DNA from: Lytechinus variegatus
Lineage: Eukaryota; Echinodermata; Echinoidea; Temnopleuroida; Toxopneustidae
NCBI RefSeq assembly: GCF_018143015.1
Contig: NC_054741.1
Location: 64,020,697-64,084,696, forward strand
Length of the DNA stretch: 64,000 nt
Direction: 5' to 3'
A model generated the notes under the pieces. It saw nothing but the letters and a program-made list of their open reading frames with translations, was not told the origin of the DNA and did not search any database. Positions 35,889 through 47,800 of the stretch are shown here, one piece after another. Made by a program: the position numbers and the translations under genes. Positions within the stretch are counted from its first letter, which is position 1; the number at the start of each line of letters is the position of its first letter.

Positions 35889-38800
35889 CTGAAGAAGGGT
35901 TGAAGCAGAATAAGATTAATTTTATATGATATGGAGAAGGTAAACGGTTCACCATGTGTAATATGAAGAAGGGAAGGAAATACAGGCAGAAAGAGATCGA
36001 AATGGAAAGACGAGATAGGATGAAAAGAGAAAATTAGAAGCATTCTTTTCTTGAAAGTGAGTGAAGTCCTGAAAAGGAGCGTAAACCAGATGAGATGAGA
36101 TTATTATGACTTGAGTAGCGATGGAAGAAAAGAATACTTCTAATTTTTATCTTTTCATCCTATCTTGTCTTTCAATTTCAATCTTTCTGCCTGTATTTCC
36201 TTCTTCATATTACACCTGGTGAACCATAAACCTCCACGTTTTAAACTCCACCATGCAAACCTACAAAGATCAATTTTATGATAGCAAAATAATTCTAACA
36301 ATATATTCAGTGTTTGTATCATCTTCCTATAATACTAATTAATATAATGAAAATATTCCTGTTGTATCATCAGGTCGCATTGCATAAAAGTTATCATCTT
36401 TTCCATCCATTTGTAACTTCTATGATATTCTTGATGTTGATTAGCTTTTGAGCAATATTTCCATGGAAGATAGAAGTTACCATTCCATGTTAACACTTTC
36501 CTTATGGTAAATTCAATACAACTGACCTTGACCTCTTTCATCATCATTCACACCCTTTTTTACACAAATTCATAACATTGCAGTATCTGAAATTGGTAAT
36601 GTATCTACAAGAAATGGTAGCATTTTTACCAGGACAAAAATGTCATATGTAATTATACATGCCTCAGAGCAAGACTGACTATATAATAGTATTTTACAAG
36701 CTACACACAGGTTGATGGATGATGAAATAAACTTACATTCTTATCAGATTTAAATAATCCCAGATCTTTTCCAGAAGGTCGTCGAAGTTCCATTTATGAT
36801 GGGCAGAGATCGGCACACAATGTGGAATCTTATAGATGATATCTAATTCCTGTAGAGTTCAAATAATCAAGTAATCAAATCAAAGGTAGGTTAAGCTGAT
36901 ATAATGCTTCAAAATAGTCAAATAAGCCACACAGATGGGGAAATAATCATTAGACCCCCTCCTTTTTTTAAACTAATCTCACAAAAGGTATGGACTAATA
37001 ATTATTTCCAAAGCTGTATTCAGGAGAAATATTACAATATTCAAATTTGAATGTAAGCATTTGGGAAGGTTTCAAAATATTTCTGATAGGAATATCAAAT
37101 GATAAAATGGCTGATAGTACAACTGTTATCCAGACTTCTGAAAAGCTATCGGGCAACCAGAAGGCACGATAGCTCAGTCGGTAGAGCTGGAATTTTGCGT
37201 TCCGGTGACGCGAGTTCGATTCCCAATTGGTGCGCTAGTGCCCTTTGTTAAGGCATTTAAATCTTCATTACCCGGTCCCTCCGGAGGACCTTAAACCGTC
37301 AGCCTTCTGGTTGGTTACTTGCTTTTAGGCAATCATGCTTTCTTGGCAAAAAAAGTAAAAAAATCATTACATTTACCCCACCCCCCCTTCACCTATGCAA
37401 AAACCCCACAGATTAAAATAGTTCTTTTACAGAATGTAGTAAGACCTGAATTCCCCCAAATATGAAAATCAAGGACAAAGAATCTACAAGACCTTATGAG
37501 GTTCACTGTTTTATTGGCATGGCCTTAAGTGAGTGTTCAACACAGAGAAAAAAACATGGTTGTGTAAATAATAGTAAGGGTTCCCCAAATGCCTAAAAAA
37601 AATCAAGTTAAGGGCCCATGAACTTGTTTTGATTGAGAGAATACTCACCTCAATAGAAATTTGATCAATTTTATTGAGCACATAGATACATGGGATGTAG
37701 ACCCGGTTTCCTTCAATGATATCAATCAGATCATCAACACTAGAATCAGACCTGAAATCAAACATTATAAATCAAAATATTGAATCACTGATAATCAAGT
37801 TGGTTTGATTTTCTCCTTGAAGTTGCATTCTAGTTTCATACAGTAGACCTCAGGATCTGCTTGTGGCTCAAAGGGCAATTTTACCTCTAAAAATATTCCT
37901 TGGAAGATAAAAATTAGTCCCACATAAATTACTTCCTAGTTCAACAAAAGGTTGAAGTGAAAATGAACATAAAAATTGTCTTTATTATTCTTGAATTATA
38001 TGTCTTGCAGTGTTTGTATACACTTGTATAAATATTGTTGTAATGTCTTTGCAATTATGAAATATGGATACATCAAATCAAGTCAAATTGAATCAATTAC
38101 TATTGCACAATCACATACCATTTTTAAACAAAGACAAATAATATTTACAATTCCATAATAAACAAAGGCCATAAAAGTTGCTTGTAACAGGTAGAAGCAA
38201 TTCTTATTGCTTGTACCTGATAAATCTTATTACTGATAGTAATAATGTATGTATAATACGAGACCTGCCACCCAAAGCTAACAATAGGTCGCCTGGGAAG
38301 AATCTTTTTTAAAAGTAAAAATAATGATTTAGCTTTTGGAATGTAAAAAGTTAAAAATTAGAATATTAGCTTGCCTGAAATAGTAATTCTTCTTTGTCAA
38401 AATTTGAAGTTGTTAACTGAAATAAGAGACAAAATGTGAGGGGTTTTGACACAGTTTTATTCAGACTGACTGGAAATTTAATTGAGATTGCACTTTGTGT
38501 ACCTCTCACACTTGAGTGAACAACAAACTTCAAACATTTCTTTGAAGCTTGCTCTGGATTTCTTCTACAAGTACTTGTGATGGTTATTGTTTATCAATAT
38601 CAAGCTTGGGATGTGCTTTTTCAAACTCTATAAAAATCTCAAAATTCATATTATATTCATGTATACAAAGAGGGAGACAAGATACAGATATTAGCTCCAG
38701 AAATTCTTGATTTCCCCAAGGGGTGTTTCAGAAAGATTTAGGTCGGATTTTAAAAATTACACTTGAATTTCCCAGTTGCAAGTGGAAAATAATGCATTAC

Positions 38801-41800
38801 TGCATGGACCAGAGGCCCGTTGCAGAAAGAATTGCAATCAATCGCAACTCTAAAAATCATGCATAACTTGATATTCAACAAATCAACAGCGCACATTTGG
38901 GACTTGCGATTGATTTTTTACTTGCGTTTAAACGCAACTCTTTCTGGAATGGGCCCCTGATCACTCTCGTGGATACTCTACTGCTTATCAGTTAATGAGA
39001 TTGCACATGTGAATGTTAACACTGAACTATGACTTTCAGTCAGACCCAGCTCTTTGTGAAACACCCCCCCCCCCTTCCCTGTCTATGGTGTACCTTAGAG
39101 TGATGTCAGCATTGTGTATCTTGTACTCCGATAGGACTGTCCTCACGGTGTCTAGGTCAAGCACTGACTGAGGGCAGGTAGAGGTCAGATTGATTCCACC
39201 CTTGTCTTTCCTCTTGTATCCGATGTTTGGAGGAGCCTTGTTCAACCTGCAAATCAAACATTTTAAACCCTGTGTCAATGACAAGTTATAAGCTACTGTA
39301 ATCCTGTAATTTGATTTGTTAAGAGCAATTTATCTTTCTTTTGTATCCAATGTTTGGAGGAGCCTTGTTCAACCTGCAAATCAAACATTTTAAATATCAA
39401 TGACAAGTTATAAGCTACTGTAATCCTGCAATTTGATTGGTTAAGAGCAATTGGTCTTTTCTCTTGTATCCGATGTTTGGAGGAGCCTTGTTCAATCTGC
39501 AAATCAAACATTTTAAATATCAATGACAAGTTATAAGCTACTGTAATCCTGCAATTTGATTGGTTAAGAGCAATTGGTCTTTCCTCTTGTATCCGATGTT
39601 TGGAGGAGCCTTGTTCAATCTGCAAATCAAACATTTTAAACCCTGTATCAATGACAAGTTATAAGCTACTGTAATATTGTAATTTGATTTGTTTTAAAGA
39701 GCAATTGGTCTTTCCTCTTGTATCCGATGTTTGGAGGAGCCTTGTTCAATCTGCAAATCAAACATTTTAAATATCAATGGCAAGTTATAAGCTTCTGTAG
39801 TCCTGCAATTTGATTGGTAAAGAGCAATTGGTCTCTTCTCTTGTATCCGATGTTTGGAGGAGCCTTGTTCAATCTGCAAATCAAACATTTTAAATATCAA
39901 TGACAAGTTATAAGCTACTGTAATCCTGCAATTTCATTGGTTAAGAGCAATTGGTCTTTTCTCTTGTATCCGATGTTTGGAGGAGCCTTGTTCAATCTGC
40001 AAATCAAACATTTTAAATATCAATGACAAGTTATAAGCTACTGTAATCCTGCAATTTCATTGGTTAAGAGCAATTGGTCTTTCCTCTTGTATCCGATGTT
40101 TGGAGGAGCCTTGTTCAATCTGCAAATCAAACATTTTGAATATCAATGACAAGTTATAAGCTACTGTAATCTTGCAATTTCATTGGTTAAGAGCAATTGG
40201 TCTATCCTCTTGTATCCGATGTTTGGAGGAGCCTTGTTCAATCTGCAAATCAAACATTTTAAATATCAATGACAAGTTATAAGCTACTGTAATCTTGCAA
40301 TTTCATTGGTTAAGAGCAATTGGTCTTTCCTCTTGTATCCGATGTTTGGAGGAGCCTTGTTCAATCTGCAAATCAAACATTTTAAACCCTGTATCAATGA
40401 CAAGTTATAAGCTACTGTAATATTGTAATTTGATTTGTTTTAAAGAGCAATTGGTCTTTCCTCTTGTATCCAAAGTTTGGAGGAGCCTTGTTCAATCTGC
40501 AAATCAAACATTTTAAATATCAATGGCAAGTTATAAGCTTCTGTAGTCCTGCAATTTGATTGGTAAAGAGCAATTGGTCTCTTCTCTTGTATCCGATGTT
40601 TGGAGGAGCGTTGTTCAATCTGCAAATCAAACATTTTAAATATCAATGACAAGTTATAAGCTACTGTAATCCTGCAATTTGATTGGTTAAGAGCAATTGG
40701 TCTTTTCTCTTGTATCCGATGTTTGGAGGAGCCTTGTTCAATCTGCAAATCAAACATTTTAAATATCAATGACAAGTTATAAGCTACTGTAATCTTGCAA
40801 TTTCATTGGTTAAGAGCAATTGGTCTTTCCTCTTGTATCCGATGTTTGGAGGAGCCTTGTTCAATCTGCAAATCAAACATTTTGAATATCAATGACAAGT
40901 TATAAGCTACTGTAATCTTGCAATTTCATTGGTTAAGAGCAATTGGTCTTTCCTCTTGTATCCGATGTTTGGAGGAGCCTTGTTCAATCTGCAAATCAAA
41001 CATTTTAAATATCAATGACAAGTTATAAGCTACTGTAATCCTGCAATTTGATTGGTTAAGAGCAATTGGTCTTTCCTCTTGTATCCGATGTTTGGAGGAG
41101 CCTTGTTCAATCTGCAAATCAAACATTTTAAATATCAATGACAAGTTATAAGCTACTGTAATCCTGCAATTTGATTGGTTAAGAGCAACTGGTCTTTTCT
41201 CTTGTATCCTATGTTTGGAGGAGCCTTGTTCAACCTGCAAATCAAACATTTTAAACCCTGTATCCATGACAAGTTATAAGCTACTGTAATCCTGCAATTT
41301 CATTGGTTAAGAGCAATTGGTCTTTCCTCTTGTATCCGATGTTTGGAGGAGCCTTGTTCAACCTGCAAATCAAACATTTTAGATATCAATGACAAGTTAT
41401 AAGCTACTGTAATCCTGCAATTTGATTGGTTAAGAGCAACTGGTCTTTTCTCTTGTATCCTATGTTTGGAGGAGCCTTGTTCAACCTGCAAATCAAACAT
41501 TTTAAATATCAATGGCAAGTTCTAAGCTACTTTAATCCTGTAATTTGATTTGTTAAGAGCAATTTGTCTTTCTTTTGTATTAATTATCCATTGTTTAGAG
41601 GAGCCTTGTTCAAACTGGAAATCAAACATTAATAACATGTTTCACGAATCTGTTACATATCACTATAAGTTACAGGATTCCAGATTGGTGAAGATCAATT
41701 TTGACCTTTTTCTTCCATCCAACGTTTGGAAATAGGTTCAACAAGAATATCAAACACCTCAATGCTGTTTCATAAAGCTTACTGACATATTACTGTTATG

Positions 41801-44800
41801 AGCTCCTGAAATCCTGTAATTTGGTTGGCTCAGAGCAATTTTTGCTTTTCACTTGTATCCAATGTTTGGAGGAGCCTTGTTCAACATACAAATCAAACAT
41901 CAAAACCCTAGCCTTCGCCGTATGTGCTCCTAGGCTTTGGAATGCTCTCCCGGTTTACGTTCGTGATTCTCCAACAATTTCCACATTTAAGATTAGGTTG
42001 AAAACATACCTTTTTAATCAGTAATCTGTTTTGTTATTCCATGTATTTTTCATGCATTTTCCTTAATTTTTTGTAGTCTTTAAGTGTATATTATTCTGTA
42101 TTCTGTTACTTGTAATTTTTTGTCTATGTATCCAGCGCTTAGAAATAACGCGTATTAAGCGCTTTATAAATGTTGATTATTATTTATTTTATTTTATTTC
42201 ATGAAGATTGTTAACAATGGAAACTCATACATGCTATAGTTGAAAGCTACTGAAATCCTGCACTTTGATTGGTCAAGAGTACTTTCAGAACAGATTTCAA
42301 TTATTTGTTACAAATAAAATGTCTTTTGAAGCAGGGTCTATATTCAACAATGTTCATGGATAACCAGACATACCATTTCATGAATATATTTCAACATATT
42401 TGTAAACAACCCAAATGCTTATAGAGAAAGTTCATTTCAAACTTTATTTGGTCATCTAATTTTTTCAATTGACTTAAAATGAAAATGTGGGAAATTTACC
42501 TACATAGGTATGATCGTGAAGGGAGTATCAACTTTAATCATATATAACCCATGCTATTTTGCAAACGCATAGCCTGGGAGAGCCACAATAAATCAACATG
42601 TATAATTAATTTATCCAAAATTAGTCAAAATATGCATGAATTAGAATTCACCTTTGTGTCCTATGTCTAGGGGGCTAAATTTCCCCCACCCCCTCCAACC
42701 AAAATATATAAGGTAAGCATGATGGCTTACCTGATGCCAAAGCCTTCAAGTTCATGTTCAATGAGTTTCTTGTGCTTCAGGGGTTTGAGAACATCAAGTA
42801 CAATCAAGATCAAACTGCATGTCCTTGCCACTGGAAACAAAAAAAATACAATATGATAGTATACAAATAGCGAATAGGCATGAGTGCGATGGTGCGAGAT
42901 TTCGCATGAGGTGAAAGAAAGATGCTCTATTCAACGAGGCGTTAGCCGAGTTGAATAGAGCGTTTCTTTCTTTCACCGAATGCGAAATCTCGCACCATTG
43001 CACGAATAAGAATATTCGCTATTTGTGTTGTACAACGCCTCGGAATCTAGCGAAAATATGAAAAAAAACATGAGTTTCCCCTCCAGTAATCTATGAAAAG
43101 GGAGCAAAAATATTGAAAGCGAAAAGCAAATCCCACAAGCGCACATGATCTTGGACAGCATTGCGCATTTAGACAGCGGGATGTACGCGCATTTTACTCA
43201 ATGAAATCGCATTGTGACGTCACCTCCTAAAGCCGTGCAATGGTACATTTTGGATGGTACGTCTTGTGTGCAACGGTACGAATGTGTGACATTCAGCCTC
43301 CCATTTGATCGCGTACAGCAAGCTAAGAAGGCATTGTACAATAAGGAATTAATTGCAAGCCTCACTATTGATATGCTCTCCTTTAAAAAGGGAAAAGAAG
43401 TAAGAAAAATAATAACTTCTTGTGAAACAGTTAATAGGTCTTTCATTTACACAGACGTCCATGAACTACCACAATGGTTTATCTCGTAGAAGGATGAGAA
43501 TTGCCTAGAAGATATCTTAAATCTAAACACATTTTAAACATTATTTCAGATCATAATTATATTAATTTCATTTCCATTTAAATTCTAGCCAACATTAAAT
43601 TTTTGAATTCTACCTGAAAGATGGGGTAGGGGGACAGGGGAGCAAGACGTTGAATTGCAATACATGAGCCATCTATTATTATTATCATATTTATATTTTG
43701 TTAACTTTTGGACTCCTGTCATTTACAAACTTAAAAAAAAAGCTTTCTACAGGTGTTCCATTTTCCAATTATTTCTCTAACTTAAAAAAAATCTTAATTT
43801 GCTATGCTTATCATTTGATTTATTTTTTTGTATATACATGTACATTTCAACTGAACATATTTTGATGTTCTTAATGGGAAAGAATAAATGAATTAACACA
43901 GGATCTATATTCATGTAGGATATTCACCTGCAATAACCTGTCTTCCTCTTCCTTTACCATCTTTAGCTCCTTCAATGATACCAGGCAGATCAAGTAACTA
44001 AAACAATACGACAAAACAGATGACAATAACATCATTATAGAAGCATAATTGGGTCATTCTCAATGTCAGAGTAATCATTAAGCCTGTAGCCTCGAAATCT
44101 TGCACTATTTCTGTGACATTTGGTTGGGATAGTAACATGGATTGTGACCATGTTTGCATGATGACAAGCTTTCCCTACATAACTTGAATATGCCAAAGGA
44201 GTTTGCCATTGACAACATCGATATCCATGATAGAATTATGGGAAATACTGGGTGACTTCAAGTTAGGCATTGATTTCTGGTAATGGTGACCGTTACAAAC
44301 AACAAGTTGGAAATGTGTCTCGTGCTAAGAATCACGTTAAATGTAATTTGGTGTTGAGCTATATGTATCTCGAAAGTGACTAGTATATTTTGTAAATCAG
44401 GGGAGGGGTCACAAAAAGCTTAGAATACCTAAGAGTCATACACAAATGGTTTGCAACATGCAATCTTATTGATTAATACTCAGTAGTGCGTGTCCACTTT
44501 GCATGATTTGACCAATGCGATGATGCCTTTTATACCACACATTAATGGGAATATATGTGCGACTCCAATTCAAACTTAACTCTTTGTTAAACACCCCCCC
44601 CCCCATTTGGTGTTGGGAGTATATCCCACTCACATTCTACACCAACACCAAACTTGAAATCACTCATTGACAGCATACCTGAATCTTAGCACCCTTGTAT
44701 CTAATAACACCAGGTACTGTGGTGAGTGTAGTGAATTCGTACGCAGCTACCTCAGAGTAGACACCAGCCAAGTTACTGAGAAGGGTAGACTTGCCCACCG

Positions 44801-47800
44801 AGGGAAACCCTACCAACCGAACAAAAGAAAGAAAATTAAAATGTTAAAAGAAATAACACAAATAAACAATGTAATATTTCAGATAATGGGATAAAGAGTA
44901 AAAATGCTAAACCTTGAAAAGCACCAGTTACCGCACTGTAGTTTTTTTAAGGGTTAAAAGGGGTAGATTTTTTGTGAAAGGAAAAATCTGTACTTTAACT
45001 TAATCTAAAAGAGACATGTGTAGGAAACAAATTTTGACAAAAACCCTGTATCTTCCATTAAAAAATGCAAATCTTACCAACAAAGCCTATTCTTGCATCT
45101 CCAGTTTTGGCAACATCAAAACCTGTAGGAAAAAATTAAGAATACGGTTGAATTTTTAAAATACTAAGAGTTGCCAATGATATTGGACATAAAACAAAGC
45201 AAGCCATGTGACCTCCTGGGTAATTAGCAAGTGTGACTAAATTGCACCTAATTCCCAGTTGCTTACATAATAGGACACTGGACTCTACTGGATTTATGTT
45301 TAAGCATAAACTCACCTTCTCCTCCCCCTCCTCCTCCACCTCCTTTAGGAGTAATAAGTTCTCTTCTCAGCTTAGCAAGTTTGGCTTTCAGCATACCCAG
45401 ATGACCACTTGTCGCCTTGTTCTTCTGGGTTCTAGCCATCTGTAAATCCAAAAAAAGATATACATGTACAAGTCAAGTCCATTGTATTTTTTTTCTGAGC
45501 TGTTTTCCACTCCTCTGGGAATGGAGGACATTGTGTGCAAGCAACCAACGGTTTGAATCAAAAGAGAAGGATACAAAGAGTAAAGCGCTTTCACAATCAT
45601 ATCTATATTTATTTACTTGTTTGTTTGTAACTTCTGCTTTAGTTGTTGCTCAACTTGTTAATACTAGCACATCAATGATGTGGAGCTCATCCGGCATCTC
45701 GCAACACAATTTAACACAATTTTAATTTCAGCCCAGTTGACACTGTAGTGAATTATATTGGTGACATAAATTGAGGATATAGAATTGAAATTGATAAATA
45801 AATGACATAGAAGCATTTTTTGTGATCTATGATTAAATTTCATATGAATGAAGTATTAGTTATTATCTAGTCAAAATTTCTAAACTCTGTGTAGAACCTT
45901 GGTGAAACTAATGTAGCTCTCAGATGGAACAAAAATAACCAAAATCAATCGACAAATAAGTAGGCAATTTTTGTGAGTTTTGAAAATATATGAATAAATA
46001 GCAGAATCAATGACTTTCAAAATTCTATGTTTAAATTTTGTATCACCACCTCGAGCTATCATATAAAGCAAACAAAACTGAAATTGATCAACAAATGAAG
46101 AAAAAACATTTTTTGTTATTTATGACATACGACAGATGACGGACGACAGACGACGGACGCCACGCCACGGCATAAGCTCATCTGGCCCGAAGGGCAAGAT
46201 GAACAGGTTACGCTCACAATTTGGGTACTAACTCCTCCAATGGCCAAGACATCCCGGTTTGGGGTGGGATAAAGAATCCCAATGCAGATATGCATCCTAA
46301 AAAGGGGCTTGAAATTAAAGAAGCATATAATGATGATTTATGAAAAAAAGTGCTTTTATCACCTAATATCATTTATTAGCATATATCTTGACTACCTCAT
46401 GAAAACATGTCTTACATGTAAGTCAAAACTCCACTGTTCTTTTGAGGCACAAATTATGTTTTCCCTGAACATTTGCTGTTATAGTTCATATTGGATCGTT
46501 CCTACACCCCCTAGTTACATGTATGCCACTGTGCAAAGCGGAGCGTGAAGTCAGCAAAGTGTTGAATCTTTTTATTGTATAGACTTTGGTAGAACGTTTG
46601 TTGACAAACTGGCTTTGTTCAAGGCACATAGAATTTTCTATATTTTTGTTTCATGTGTCACCGCTTTATTATTATTATTTGTTTGGCGTCACCTGTGCCT
46701 GGGAGGCGAAAAGCGAACTGAATCACTATGACCCGTAGGTCTCTCCTCCCGATATAATTAATTGGGGGAATGCAGGTGGACCACTACACCAGGGTTTCCC
46801 CCTACTCTTATACGAATAGTGCAGTGGGTTCTTAACGTGCAAAGGTGGTGATTTTCCTCTACACGGGGCCTCAATTGAACGTCCAATCCGAGGGACGGAG
46901 TGTAACATAGCCTGCATCTATGAAACATGGGAGAGACGTTTACACACAACGCACTGGCTTCAGTCATCCACCCGGGGTGGACTCGAACCCACGATCTTTG
47001 GTTCGACGGGCAGACGCGTTACCGACTGAGCCAACACCGCTCTAAATGACTGTTTTCAAAAAAGTTTTATTGTCAGCAATAAAAATCTTCATTTGTTTTT
47101 TGAGTTATTGCATTAATTAGTGTCCATATTTCATCAAACAATCATAGGAATTGCGCATACATGTACAATGAATTTGGATAAAATACTGACGAGCTGTATA
47201 AAGGTTGTAAAATGTATTAGCACCACCAACGGCCTTCCTTTTATTTCTGTGGAAGAGACATGTATGCAAAGCCACTTTCCAGGCCGAGGTAAGCTATTTT
47301 GATTTTTTTTTATGTGCTTTTTATTATCAACAAATAATTAAAAATTTGAAAATGGATAGCCCGTCACCAAAAAGAACCCTGGTGAGTAGCAGAACACGTT
47401 TCGGCAAACATTATTCCTGTTATAAAGTGATGTTAACCAAAAACTCAAAAATCCATTGTGTAATCATGTTCTTAGTGCAAGGTTAGTATAGCATAGGGCC
47501 TACTAACCTCGCATACGTGCAGGGTGACCAGATGTCCCATATTTCCCGGGATCGTCCCGTATTTTGCTCCTTTGTCCCAGCGTCCCGACAAACCCTTCCC
47601 ACGATGAATCCAATCATAAGTGATAATGGTCCAGGAGTACTGTGAGTACCCATACATGAACATAAATAGTGTACCTATCAAACACATATAGTAAAAATCA
47701 CTCAAACCTCAATAGAAAATGGTACCCTCCTACATGTACATGTATATACCGTAAGTGGCACGATAAGTGCAGAAATACAACATTTATCTCAATAACGAAA

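Noticed and set aside
35762-36043. 93-codon - strand frame as a separate small gene
   Set aside because: Only 35766-35888 is coding, as DRG1 exon 10; the upstream part is intron and one arm of an inverted repeat.
39293-41518. Open frames of 70-113 codons on the - strand with repeating [16 protein letters not shown]
   Set aside because: They arise because several repeat units are near a multiple of three in length. They read through acceptor and intron sequence in a frame different from DRG1, so they are not a repeat protein.
45233-45445. 70-codon + strand frame opposite DRG1 exon 2
   Set aside because: Antisense shadow of a well-supported exon.
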